Shown: positions 55,620 through 64,000 of the stretch, one piece after another
Numbering within the stretch: the stretch's first letter is position 1
How the letters are laid out: the number at the start of each line of letters is the position of its first letter
Assembly (NCBI GenBank): GCA_030068525.1
Contig: JASJOS010000001.1
Span: 248,001 to 312,000 of the forward strand
DNA length: 64,000 nt
Direction of reading: 5' to 3'
DNA from: Xanthocytophaga flava
GTDB taxonomy: Bacteria; Bacteroidota; Bacteroidia; Cytophagales; 172606-1
Notes under the pieces: generated by a model
The model's input: only the letters and a program-made list of their open reading frames with translations
Databases searched by the model: none
What the model was told of the DNA's origin: nothing
Made by a program: the position numbers and the translations under genes

Positions 55620-57789
55620 TCTATTTTTGTGTATGTATCCCTATCAAGACCTGGAAAGCTGTGCAGATGGAGATTGGGATGGATGGACGCTATCCCGATT
55701 CTTTAACCCAGAGCTTACCAATCAACCATTCTTTGAACCTTTGTATTTCTCCTTTGATCGTCTGTACGATGATTCATGGGAAGAAAGTCCCGCTTTTCGC
55801 AGAAGCGAAAACCTGGCTGAATGGACTACATTTACAGAAAACAAAGCCAAAACAAATGATATTGAAAATCTGGTATATAAAGCTTCCAGGAAAGAAATTC
55901 AGGCTATAAAAACCTATTTATCAAATCCTGCTACTCCTTTGAGTGCTACACTTCAAAACAACTCAATGGTTAAATATCTAATCCAAAAGAAAGATGCAGC
56001 AACAGTCGATTATCTCATTTTTGCCAAAACCTGTGAGCCCTTTGCCCTTGAAGGAGATGACTGGACGGTAGAAACTAAGCAGGTAAATCCCCAAATAATT
56101 AAACTAATCTCTAAAGCCGAACAAACCTATCAGACAGAACAAAATCCGTTTCTGAAACTACGTTATGCTTACCAAGGAATACGATTGGCACATTATGTAC
56201 GTTCGTATGCCAAAGCCATCAGCCTTTATGACAAACTGGTAGCACCATTAAACACAGAGAGTCCGATCAAATATTGGGCATTGGGACATAAGGCGGGTGC
56301 AATACGCCGTTCGGGTCAGAATAATGCACTGGCAGCCTATCTATTTTCCGTTGTATTTGACAAATCAGAAAGTAAACGCATCAACTCCTACTATAGCTTC
56401 TCCATTACCAATGATGCAGACTGGCAAAAGGTCTTGTCCATGTGCAAAAGTAATCATGAGAAAGCTACCCTACATTTTCTGCGTGCTATCCAGCCTGACA
56501 ATTTGAAACTCGAAGAGATGAAAAATATCTACATTCTGGACCCAACATCTGAATACCTGGATATTTTGCTGGTGCGGGAAATCAATAAATATGAAGTGAA
56601 GAAGAGTATGAAGAGTGAAGATCTGAATACATTTGAGAAAGGATCAGCAGGATTAAAAGCCTTTATATTCAAAGTAGTTAGTGAAGGAAAGAACAAAAAT
56701 AAAGCATTATGGACACTGGCTCTGGGCTATACAGATTATCTGGCAGGTAATGTAGCAGAAGCGCGTAAAACATTTGCACAACTTCCTGCCAGCAGTCAGA
56801 CGAAAGAAGTAAAACAACAGATAGAAACTTTTGAACTGATGATTCAGTTAGCTGAGCTTCAAAAGATTGATGCAGCCAGTGAAGAACGTCTCTATCAGGC
56901 TATCAAGAAAACAAAGTCTGAGCCTTTGCAAAGCCTTATGGTTGGTGCATTTGCCAGACTGTATAAAAAACAAGGTGAGGCAGCTAAAGAATTTCTTTCA
57001 GCTAATGATATCTATAGCTTACGCACATCACCCAATGCTCAGTTGATTGAACAGTTGATAGCATTCACAGATAAGGCAAGTAAAACAACATACGAAAAAG
57101 AATTGCTGGCAAAAATTGATAAGACAACCCCAAAAGATGTATTGCTTGAAATGAAGGCTACCTTTCTATTACGAGCAGACAAACTGGATGAAGCCGAACA
57201 AATCTTTAGCAAGCTCACCTATAAGTATGAAGACATTGAAGGCATTCCTACTCAGGATCAGCTTAAAGATTGCCATGAATGTGTAGAAGGTTCATCTGAA
57301 CACTTTTCCAAATTGCAATTGATTCAACAAATCAAAGCCTTAAAAAAACAGGCGGCAGATACAGACAAGGCAAAGGCACTGGATGCCACCTATAAGCTGG
57401 GAGCTATTTACTATAATACAACCTATTTTGGATTTGCATGGAGGGCTATGGATTATTACCGCCCTTATGGATTTTCATCTGTTTCAGCAGATGACTATAC
57501 AGATTGTAGTCGGGCATTAGAATACTACACCAAAGCAGCAGAATTGGCAAAACAAGCTGGTAATAAGGAAATTGCAGCTAAAAGTTTATTTATGGCTGCT
57601 AAATGTGAGCAGAATAATTATTATTTGCTTAAAGCACCAAAAAACGATAGCTATTATGAAGGGCTCCCTCCCAGCTATGCCCCTGTTGATCGTAAATACT
57701 TTACACAACTCAAACAACAGTATGCCACTACTCAGTTTTATAGCAAGGCACGTCAGGAATGTTTTTATCTAAATCAGTTTACACGCTAA
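55555..57789 (+). CDS. Exported helical-repeat protein of unknown function
   Basis: About 744 residues from the ATG at 55555; an upstream TTG at 55513 is less likely. A signal sequence (KKWSITFVSLFLCMYPY) is followed by ESCADGDWDGWTLSRFFNPEL, a Trp/Asp-rich start, then a long array of TPR/SEL1-like helices (e.g. LAHYVRSYAKAISLYDKLVA, GNVAEARKTFAQLPASSQ, AADTDKAKALDATYKLGAIYYNT). The mature protein is probably periplasmic. It is coupled to the upstream lipoprotein gene. Its family is not known to me; the pair may form one surface or periplasmic complex. Confidence 0.72.
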   Translation: MKKTLPAMRLKTFKKWSITFVSLFLCMYPYQDLESCADGDWDGWTLSRFFNPELTNQPFFEPLYFSFDRLYDDSWEESPAFRRSENLAEWTTFTENKAKTNDIENLVYKASRKEIQAIKTYLSNPATPLSATLQNNSMVKYLIQKKDAATVDYLIFAKTCEPFALEGDDWTVETKQVNPQIIKLISKAEQTYQTEQNPFLKLRYAYQGIRLAHYVRSYAKAISLYDKLVAPLNTESPIKYWALGHKAGAIRRSGQNNALAAYLFSVVFDKSESKRINSYYSFSITNDADWQKVLSMCKSNHEKATLHFLRAIQPDNLKLEEMKNIYILDPTSEYLDILLVREINKYEVKKSMKSEDLNTFEKGSAGLKAFIFKVVSEGKNKNKALWTLALGYTDYLAGNVAEARKTFAQLPASSQTKEVKQQIETFELMIQLAELQKIDAASEERLYQAIKKTKSEPLQSLMVGAFARLYKKQGEAAKEFLSANDIYSLRTSPNAQLIEQLIAFTDKASKTTYEKELLAKIDKTTPKDVLLEMKATFLLRADKLDEAEQIFSKLTYKYEDIEGIPTQDQLKDCHECVEGSSEHFSKLQLIQQIKALKKQAADTDKAKALDATYKLGAIYYNTTYFGFAWRAMDYYRPYGFSSVSADDYTDCSRALEYYTKAAELAKQAGNKEIAAKSLFMAAKCEQNNYYLLKAPKNDSYYEGLPPSYAPVDRKYFTQLKQQYATTQFYSKARQECFYLNQFTR

Positions 57790-57833
57790 CAAATAAAAAG
57801 GTCTCCTGAGCTCAGGAGACCTTTTTATTTGTT
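57788..57833. terminator. 23-bp perfect palindrome terminator between convergent genes
   Basis: AACAAATAAAAAGGTCTCCT... runs into its own exact complement with no spacer (axis between 57810 and 57811). Its ends touch the TAA of the plus gene (57787-57789) and the TAA of the minus gene (57833-57835). T-runs on both sides make it bidirectional. Confidence 0.92.
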
Positions 57834-58696
57834 TAAATTTTTTCTTTTTTTATCAAAGATGGACGTTTATGCTTCCAACGTGCATGTGACCATAACCATT
57901 GATCCGAATACAACTGAATATCTCTTTCTACTTTCCGTACATAGTCTTCAATCAATTGTTCAGGTGTGGTCTCTGACAAATCTTCCGAGATTACTTCAAA
58001 CCATGTTTCATAGTATCCTCTTTTTATGCGCCGCATCCCTGTATATAGTACAGGATAATTGGTTCGTTTGGCAATTCCTGCTACCCCAGTAAAAAAAGGC
58101 GTATCCTGATGTAAAAATGTAGTCCAGTAGGCTTGTTCCGGAAAAGGTGTCTGGTCTGCTACCATCGCAATAATACGAGTGATATTTTTTCGCTTTACCA
58201 GTTCTCTTGCCACCTTTTTCATCTCCACCGGATAAGGCCCAAACCGGCTACGAATTTTCAACATCAACTGATCAAAAGAAGCAGTAGTAAGTTCCTTGTA
58301 TATGGCATCCACATCAAAACCTAATGTTGCGCCATTACCAGCCAGGAGCCATTCCCAATTACCCAGATGTGATGTCATGACCACAATAGATTGCCCTTTC
58401 TTCAAATAATTGGTAGCAACTTCCTGATTGGTTATCCGGATTCTTTTTTGCAACTCCTTTTTTGAGATACTGAGCAACTTCAAGGATTCGATAGCAATAT
58501 CTGCCAGATTTCTATAAAAATTCTTAGCAATCTGTTTTCGTTCTTTCTCGGTTTTATCAGGAAAAGAAAGACGTAGGTTCTTCTCTACCACATCTCTCCG
58601 GTATCGAATTACATAATAAGCCAGAAACCGGATTATATCTGCCACACCATACAAAATCCACAGAGGAAGCTTTGCAAATAACTCCAGTAAATACAT
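57833..58696 (-). CDS. Lysophospholipid/lipid A acyltransferase (LpxL/HtrB family)
   Basis: 287 residues with an N-terminal hydrophobic helix (LPLWILYGVADIIRFLAYYVI). The acyltransferase motif is TSHLGNWEWLLAGNGA (HxxxxE-type, with His and Glu near 110), then IAMVADQTPFPEQAYWTTFLHQDTPFFTGVAGIAKRTN. This family adds secondary acyl chains to lipid A. It acts on the inner face of the inner membrane. It lies 134 bp downstream of the UbiA gene on the same strand. Confidence 0.9.
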   Translation of the reverse strand: MYLLELFAKLPLWILYGVADIIRFLAYYVIRYRRDVVEKNLRLSFPDKTEKERKQIAKNFYRNLADIAIESLKLLSISKKELQKRIRITNQEVATNYLKKGQSIVVMTSHLGNWEWLLAGNGATLGFDVDAIYKELTTASFDQLMLKIRSRFGPYPVEMKKVARELVKRKNITRIIAMVADQTPFPEQAYWTTFLHQDTPFFTGVAGIAKRTNYPVLYTGMRRIKRGYYETWFEVISEDLSETTPEQLIEDYVRKVERDIQLYSDQWLWSHARWKHKRPSLIKKEKI

Positions 58697-58830
58697 GAAA
58701 GAAAATGTTTCGCAATAGAATTAAGTAAACGGCAGCAAAGGTAGTAAATATACAATAGCCTTGGTGCAAAAATTGGCTATCAGTCTGGGTAAGGTATCAA
58801 TACATTTAATTATAACCAATACCTGTTGTT

Positions 58831-59757
58831 TCACACAAATACCATACTTACTACACCAACCACAGAGATAAGTTTACAAATCTGACTCAAATAGCCAAAA
58901 TCACTTCTGGTATCAGCCCGTACCAGCTGCCAAACGAACCATAACATAGGCAAAAGAATAAACAGACTGAAATACCAGATCAGGCGATCAGGTAGAAATG
59001 GAGCAAAAGAATATAAAGTGATCAGAAAGGTCAGTATCAGAAAATACAGAAAGAGTTTGGTACGACGTATTCCCCAGACAATAGGTAATGTACGACAACC
59101 AAAAGTAGCATCTCCCCGTACATCTTCCATGTCCTTAATAATCTCACGAATTAGTGTGATAAAAAATGCAAAGACAGAATATGTATATACATACAATCTG
59201 TTTTGAGGATTATAAAGGACAACCACCCATAATGTGGCAGCAGTCAGCAAAGCCACTATAAAATTACCAATAAAAGGCAGTCTTTTTAACTGATTAGAAT
59301 AGAGCCATAATAAAAAAGCAGCAATAAAATTAACCAAGCCAATACGTAATCCAATCAGTGTACCAATCCCTATTCCCAGAAAGTTCAAAAACGAATGAGC
59401 GAAGATAGCCTGTCGCCGACTCATAATCCTACCCACCACTACTCTGCGGGGTTTATTGATAGTATCAATCTTTATATCATAATAATCATTGATAATGTAT
59501 CCGGCAGCGGCAATACATAGTGTGGAGAACGCAAGACCCAATAAGTGTACATCTATAAGATGATTCCACCACTCGCCCTTTGGACCTACCAAACAAACAC
59601 GAACCAAATATTGCGTTAGTGCAACAATCATCAGATTAGGAAATCGGATAAGTCGCAATAACGCTCTCAGAATAATCTGTCGGCTTCTTCGTTTTTTACG
59701 TAGCTGTACCACAAAAGTCTGGTTGGATTGATGCATACGAAGGTAAGAGGGATTCAT
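58831..59757 (-). CDS. UbiA-type prenyltransferase
   Basis: 308 residues with about eight hydrophobic segments. The first Asp-rich motif is GYIINDYYDIKIDTINKPRRVVVGR near residue 87 and the second is REIIKDMEDVRGD near 205; both bind Mg-prenyl diphosphate. Bacteroidota genomes usually annotate this subgroup as a geranylgeranylglycerol-phosphate geranylgeranyltransferase-like protein; a role in menaquinone (MenA) cannot be excluded, as menB lies 0.9 kb away. An internal ATG at residue 8 is an alternative start. Confidence 0.87.
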   Translation of the reverse strand: MNPSYLRMHQSNQTFVVQLRKKRRSRQIILRALLRLIRFPNLMIVALTQYLVRVCLVGPKGEWWNHLIDVHLLGLAFSTLCIAAAGYIINDYYDIKIDTINKPRRVVVGRIMSRRQAIFAHSFLNFLGIGIGTLIGLRIGLVNFIAAFLLWLYSNQLKRLPFIGNFIVALLTAATLWVVVLYNPQNRLYVYTYSVFAFFITLIREIIKDMEDVRGDATFGCRTLPIVWGIRRTKLFLYFLILTFLITLYSFAPFLPDRLIWYFSLFILLPMLWFVWQLVRADTRSDFGYLSQICKLISVVGVVSMVFV

Positions 59758-59804
59758 TCTAATTACAAACCCCTTGAAATAATGTTAGTTCCATTAGTTA
59801 TTTA

Positions 59805-59848
59805 TAAATAAAAGAGCCTGTGTATAAATATACACAGGCTCTTTTATT
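59805..59848. terminator. Bidirectional terminator
   Basis: AAATAAAAGAGCCTGTGTAT (59805-59824) pairs perfectly with 59829-59848. It lies between the start of the UbiA gene and the end of the minus-strand GNAT gene, serving the latter. Confidence 0.9.
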
Positions 59849-59864
59849 TGGGGTATAGAAACGT

Positions 59865-60383
59865 TTAGTAAAGCTCCTTGTACATAACAAAATCGTTCAT
59901 CCAGAAATCTCCGATTGGAGTATTTTCTTCCCTAGCCTGTTGATACCCACATCGTTCATAAAAACGAACGGCAGGATTATAACGGTTGACATTCATTTCT
60001 AACATACGGGCTCCCCGGTTTTTTACTTCCTTCTCAAGATGTCCTACCAATGTGCGTCCATATTTTTGTCCCTGAAAGTCTGGATGAATATGCAGCTTAT
60101 GCACTTTATATACACTTTCTTTGTTTTCTCGTAAACTATAGGAAGCATATCCAACAGCTGTATCGGCAACGTATAATATCAGAAAGGTATGTCCCTGATC
60201 CTGTATCTGTTTTTCTACAGCTGTGGCAGTATAAATTTCTTCATACATGTAATCAATTTGTGCCTTGGAAAGTATTTCCCGATAAGTAGGCTCCCAGGTA
60301 GCTTTAGCTATAGCTAAAACATCTGAGATCTCACTTTGAGTGACTTCTTTGATAAGCACACTTGTATCCGTAAGCATATACAT
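59865..60383 (-). CDS. GNAT family N-acetyltransferase
   Basis: 172 residues from the ATG at 60383 (or 60377). The acetyl-CoA-binding motif A is VHKLHIHPDFQGQKYGRTLVGHLEKEVKNRG (Q/R-x-x-G-x-A type, near 95-125), followed by ARMLEMNVNRYNPAVRFYERCGYQQ, the motif B typical of RimI-like enzymes. The substrate is unknown. It is a single gene. Confidence 0.9.
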   Translation of the reverse strand: MYMLTDTSVLIKEVTQSEISDVLAIAKATWEPTYREILSKAQIDYMYEEIYTATAVEKQIQDQGHTFLILYVADTAVGYASYSLRENKESVYKVHKLHIHPDFQGQKYGRTLVGHLEKEVKNRGARMLEMNVNRYNPAVRFYERCGYQQAREENTPIGDFWMNDFVMYKELY

Positions 60384-60644
60384 CAATTATTCCAGGGATG
60401 AACATATTATATTGACAGGTATTAATATACTTCACTATCTATTCGTAACCTGTACTACTCCTGTATTTCTACTCCGTCTTTCAATTACAAGATATTATTT
60501 TTTTTGTAATAACTAGTTCTAAAATGATAATCTTTTAACCAGATATAGTCTGATTTTAGTATCAGAGCCATCAATTTAAAACCAATTACTCAGAAAAAGT
60601 ACTGATTTTCAATACAATACTCTTTCTGCAGTTTACGACTGGAC

Positions 60645-61469
60645 TTAAGGAAATTTTGGATATTTTGAAAAATCCGGTTTACGTTTCTCCAGAAAAGCTT
60701 GTTTTCCTTCCTTTGCCTCATCTGACAGATAGTACAATAGTGTCGCATTGCCTGCCAGTTCCTGAATACCTGCCTGACCATCCAGTTCAGCATTGAACGA
60801 AGCTTTTAACATGCGTAGGGCAATAGGCGATTTTTCAAGTATCTTCTCACACCATTCAACCGTTGTTTCTTCCAGTTTTTCCAAAGGAACTACTTTATTT
60901 ACCAGACCCATATCCAGTGCTTCCTGTGCATTGTACTGGTCACACAGGAACCAGATTTCGCGTGCCTTTTTCTGTCCGACAATACGTGCCAGATAAGAAG
61001 CACCAAAACCACCATCAAAGCTTCCTACTTTAGGACCAGTCTGCCCAAAACGTGCATTTTCAGCAGCAATTGACAAGTCACATACTACGTGTAGAACATG
61101 TCCACCTCCAATAGCATATCCTGCAACCATAGCAATGACAGGCTTAGGAATTGAACGAATCAACTTTTGCAGATCCAGCACATTTAAACGGGCAACACCA
61201 TCTTTGCCTACATAACCTCCATGTCCGCGAACACTCTGATCACCACCACTGCAGAAAGCATCCGGTCCCTCTCCTGTCAATATAATTACTCCGATCCGAT
61301 CATCGTAACGGGAATGCGTCATCGCATCAATCATTTCGATTACAGTCAGCGGTGTAAATGCGTTCCGTTTATGGGGACGGTTAATGGTTATCTTTCCAAT
61401 GCCATTATAATACTCAAACTTAATTTCCTCGTAATCCTTAATTTTTTCCCACGCAAATGTTGAAGCCAT
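60645..61469 (-). CDS. menB: 1,4-dihydroxy-2-naphthoyl-CoA synthase
   Basis: 274 residues, crotonase fold. It closes the second ring of the naphthoquinone in menaquinone synthesis. Characteristic parts are [37 protein letters not shown] (oxyanion hole and flexible loop specific to MenB), [40 protein letters not shown] (with the catalytic Asp), and the C-terminal [10 protein letters not shown] tail. It is unlinked to menD (13653). Confidence 0.95.
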   Translation of the reverse strand: MASTFAWEKIKDYEEIKFEYYNGIGKITINRPHKRNAFTPLTVIEMIDAMTHSRYDDRIGVIILTGEGPDAFCSGGDQSVRGHGGYVGKDGVARLNVLDLQKLIRSIPKPVIAMVAGYAIGGGHVLHVVCDLSIAAENARFGQTGPKVGSFDGGFGASYLARIVGQKKAREIWFLCDQYNAQEALDMGLVNKVVPLEKLEETTVEWCEKILEKSPIALRMLKASFNAELDGQAGIQELAGNATLLYYLSDEAKEGKQAFLEKRKPDFSKYPKFP

Positions 61470-61867
61470 TATCCAAAGAGTTTAGGTTTAAAAGATCGTA
61501 TTCGAATGCAATATGAAATACCAGACTAGTAAGTTCAACAAGCGGGCAAAATTAATGGCATACAAGTGCATTTGCAAATAAGTTTACTAAGGATTATCCT
61601 GATATAAGTCCTGGTGTTTGGCTGAATCTCTGAGTAAAGCTGGGTAAAAACAACTACATTTTTACCAGATCTATAAAATACCCGAAAAGCAAAAGCGACT
61701 TTTTGACATATTCAGGTACGATTTTTCCACACAACGTGGCCAATTTGACATAGGTATACTTCATGGTATACATTTCACAGCCATTAAAACTGGTCGGTAT
61801 ATAATTTGTAGCTCCTATTATACAAAACTTGTAATGTATTTTGTTTCATACATAAAAACAGGCAACT
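61470..61867. other. Intergenic region menB / Hsp20-like gene
   Basis: 398 bp between divergent genes, holding both promoters. A small repeat GTATAC-TTCATG-GTATAC lies near 61765. No gene is seen. Confidence 0.4.
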
Positions 61868-62263
61868 ATGAAAAATGATTTGAAAGAGTATGTTAACCAG
61901 ATTAACTGGTTAAATACAATTACCGGAGGAGTTAGCATGACTGCTATTCAGGTTGCGCATGATGCTGAGAAATTAGTAATCAGTTTATCTGCACCTGGAG
62001 TAGACCCTGAGTCTTTTCATATATTTGTAAATAATGATAAATTGACTATTCACTCCTTCCTGCCGGAAATGTTCGATAAATTTATTGAAGAACAAGAAGA
62101 GGAAGAAGAGCCTGTTCCTATGTTTCAACGAATCTTTGATATACCAAACTTCGTAGATAGCAATCACATTCAGGCTGTATACAGTCATGGTCAGTTGCAG
62201 GTGCTTCTTCCATTTAAGGATAGAGATGAAGCTCCCCGGCGCATTGATATAGATATTTTATAA
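61868..62263 (+). CDS. Hsp20/alpha-crystallin-like protein
   Basis: 131 residues. The central part fits the alpha-crystallin sandwich: IQVAHDAEKLVISLSAPGVDPESFHIFVNNDKLTIHS, then FQRIFDIPNFVDSNHIQAVYSHGQLQVLLPF (the usual RxFxLPxxVdxxxixAxyxnGvLxvxlPk pattern), with an acidic loop (EEQEEEEEPV) between. The C-terminal I-x-I motif reads IDIDIL. It could be a holdase chaperone. It has its own terminator. Confidence 0.87.
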   Translation: MKNDLKEYVNQINWLNTITGGVSMTAIQVAHDAEKLVISLSAPGVDPESFHIFVNNDKLTIHSFLPEMFDKFIEEQEEEEEPVPMFQRIFDIPNFVDSNHIQAVYSHGQLQVLLPFKDRDEAPRRIDIDIL

Positions 62264-62351
62264 TCCCTACAATTTAAAGACATACATGACGTTTTAGATA
62301 TACTTATTAGTGTCTGTTTGCGTCAAGCACTTTAATTGTATAAAGAAAATG

Positions 62352-62369
62352 GAAGCGACCTATCGCTTC
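62352..62369 (+). terminator. Terminator of the Hsp20-like gene
   Basis: GAAGCGA pairs with TCGCTTC over a 4-nt loop, followed by ten T residues. Confidence 0.88.
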
Positions 62370-62497
62370 TTTTTTTTTTGTACCTTCGTCCTCCCGTTTT
62401 ATATATGTTCATGGGTTTTGTGTTTATCGAATGCCTGTCATTATCTCAAAGAATAGTATAGCAGCAAACCCCGAACCTCAATTGATTAAAAGAATTT

Positions 62498-64000
62498 GTG
62501 TCGTCATCTGATAACGAAATAAACGAGTCAGCTTCGCTTTCTTTAGGACTTTTTCCTGAAGTAGTTACCCTGTTTGTGGATGTGATTGTACCACTTCCAC
62601 TGCCCAACCTGCTTACCTATAGAGTTCCAGCTATCATGAATGATATGATACAGGTTGGAGCACGGGTAATTGTACAACTAGGCACCCGCCGTATCCTGAC
62701 AGCTATTGTCGCACGTGTGCACCAGGACCCTCCAAAGAAATATATTGCCAAGCCTTTGCTTGAACTTCTGGATGAAGCTCCCATGGTCACTACCTATCAG
62801 TTGGAGTTATTCCGATGGGTAGCAGATTACTATATGTGCCATATCGGAGAAGTAATGAATGCGGCATTGCCTTCCGGATTAAAGATCAATAGTGAATCCA
62901 AATTACAATACAATCCGGAATTTGATGTCAATACGCCTCTTACGGAAACAGAAGGAAAACTGCTGGAAGCTGTTCAGGAGAAGAACTCTTTATCTACAGA
63001 TGAAGCAGCCCGGCTTCTGGGTCAGAAAGATATCTATCCGATTATCAAATCCTTGAGTAAAAAAGGAGCAGTACTAGTATATGAAGAGGTAAAGGAAAAG
63101 TATACTCCCAAAATCGTTAAGAAGATCCGCTTGACCCGTGATTATGAAGATTGGGAGCCCTTAAAGGATCTGATTGATGAACTGGAAGATCGCAAGCAGT
63201 ACAAACAGGTTGGTGTACTGATGAAATACTTGGCTCGTGTACCTGTGATGCAGAACCGCACAGCCAATGCAGACGGACTGGAAAAATCTGTCCTTGTCAA
63301 GGATGACATCTCCGAATCTGCACTAAAAACGTTAGTAAAGAAAAATGTTTTTGAAGAATTTGAGATAATTATTTCCCGTTTTGCAGATGTACCCTATTCA
63401 GGAGATGATGTCCAGCTTTCAGACTCCCAGCAACTGGCCACAGAAAAGATCATGTCGTATTTTAAGACGAAAGATACAGTATTGTTGCATGGAATTACAG
63501 GAAGTGGAAAAACAGCTGTATATATTAACCTGATTCAGAAAGTGCTGGCGTCAGGCTCTCAGGTCTTATACCTTTTACCAGAAATTGCTTTAACCACTCA
63601 GATTGTATCCCGTTTGCGGAAAGTATTTGGGGATCAGATGGGCATTTACCATTCCAAATTCTCTGACAACGAACGTGTTGAAGTATGGAGAGGAGTACTA
63701 TCCGGTAAATTTAATTTTGTCATTGGAGTTCGGTCTGCGATATTCCTGCCATTTGATAATTTGGGACTTATTGTGGTAGACGAAGAACATGAAAGCTCCT
63801 ATAAACAATACGACCCGGCTCCAAGATACAATGCACGGGATCTGGCTCTGGTCGTAGCCAGACTTCAGCAGGCCAAAGTGTTAATGGGCTCAGCGACTCC
63901 GTCGTTTGAATCGTTTTACAATGCCAAACAAGGCAGATATGGTTATGTAAAACTTACTCAGCGTTTTCGGGAAGCTCAGCTTCCTGAAATCTCTCTGGTC
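62498..64000 (+). CDS. priA: Primosomal protein N' (replication restart helicase), 3' end cut
   Basis: The frame runs from the GTG at 62498 to the right edge (501 codons, no stop). An in-frame stop at 62483 leaves GTG as the best start. The N-terminal 3'-end-binding domain (FVDVIVPLPLPNLLTYRVP, then ADYYMCHIGEVMNAALPSGLK) is followed by the helicase part: Walker A GITGSGKTAVY, DEEH box VVDEEHESSYKQYD, and LMGSATPSFES (motif III). The Zn-binding and C-terminal domains lie outside the window. PriA restarts stalled forks. It is the last gene in the window. Confidence 0.94.
   Translation, partial: MSSSDNEINESASLSLGLFPEVVTLFVDVIVPLPLPNLLTYRVPAIMNDMIQVGARVIVQLGTRRILTAIVARVHQDPPKKYIAKPLLELLDEAPMVTTYQLELFRWVADYYMCHIGEVMNAALPSGLKINSESKLQYNPEFDVNTPLTETEGKLLEAVQEKNSLSTDEAARLLGQKDIYPIIKSLSKKGAVLVYEEVKEKYTPKIVKKIRLTRDYEDWEPLKDLIDELEDRKQYKQVGVLMKYLARVPVMQNRTANADGLEKSVLVKDDISESALKTLVKKNVFEEFEIIISRFADVPYSGDDVQLSDSQQLATEKIMSYFKTKDTVLLHGITGSGKTAVYINLIQKVLASGSQVLYLLPEIALTTQIVSRLRKVFGDQMGIYHSKFSDNERVEVWRGVLSGKFNFVIGVRSAIFLPFDNLGLIVVDEEHESSYKQYDPAPRYNARDLALVVARLQQAKVLMGSATPSFESFYNAKQGRYGYVKLTQRFREAQLPEISLV

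Noticed and set aside
1..64000. tRNA, rRNA or complete prophage or insertion sequence
   Set aside because: Scanning by eye showed no tRNA-like cloverleaf with CCA-type end, no rRNA sequence and no transposase, integrase or phage structural gene. A dedicated search could still find a missed tRNA.

Overview
The window looks like chromosomal DNA of a Bacteroidota bacterium, most likely order Cytophagales. Supporting signs are low GC with TA-rich intergenic DNA, no obvious Shine-Dalgarno sequences, a giant secreted beta-helix protein with a type IX secretion sorting domain, TPR/coiled-coil/HTH regulators of the Bacteroidota kind, DUF4468 and DUF2141 proteins, scattered menaquinone genes (menD, menB), and a fused isobutyryl-CoA mutase. 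Genus cannot be assigned from the sequence alone. I found no rRNA, tRNA, CRISPR array, transposase or prophage gene.

Layout. 1-6.7 kb: a compact secondary-metabolite locus, made of a phosphopantetheinyl transferase (cut by the left edge), a divergent one-module peptide synthetase (formyltransferase, C-terminal half of a condensation domain, adenylation domain with a cysteine-like code, carrier protein, thioesterase) and a DUF418 membrane protein. 6.7-7.3 kb: repeat-rich intergenic DNA. 7.3-15.4 kb: a DUF4132 protein, then stand-alone hisH, phenylalanine hydroxylase, trpA and menD. 15.5-18.8 kb: DUF2141 protein and a T9SS cargo. 19.1-21.0 kb: a peroxide-defence operon (ohr, doxX-like, gpx, ohrR) behind a palindromic operator. 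21.1-27.3 kb: DUF4260 protein, L,D-transpeptidase, sialate O-acetylesterase, a GHMP-kinase-fold protein that seems to have lost its catalytic motifs, and a second DUF418 protein. 27.9-33.5 kb: a GAF-PAS sensor without output domain, a second repeat cluster, a vanadium-haloperoxidase-like lipoprotein, a YdcZ-type membrane protein and an ECF sigma factor with a small membrane partner. 33.6-39.3 kb: a tripartite RND efflux operon. 39.6-46.8 kb: DUF4468, DedA, a secreted Hint-domain protein, a lipoprotein MsrA, a TPR-HTH regulator, an acyl-CoA thioesterase and a small membrane protein. 46.9-54.5 kb: IcmF, phosphoglycerate mutase, a lipoprotein SPFH protein, an NTF2-like protein and an AraC regulator. 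54.6-57.8 kb: an overlapping pair of exported proteins of unknown function. 57.8-64 kb: lipid A-type acyltransferase, UbiA prenyltransferase, GNAT, menB, an Hsp20-like protein and priA (cut by the right edge).

The best candidates for undescribed biology are the formyltransferase/half-condensation synthetase, the eroded arabinokinase-like protein, the secreted protein ending in a Hint domain, and two families of intergenic repeats. One repeat family is a degenerate array with a period of 28-29 bp, present twice and perhaps a third time. The other is a palindromic MITE-like element of about 170-210 bp, present twice. No complete new defence or mobile system is evident. All family assignments come from reading motifs; no database search was run.
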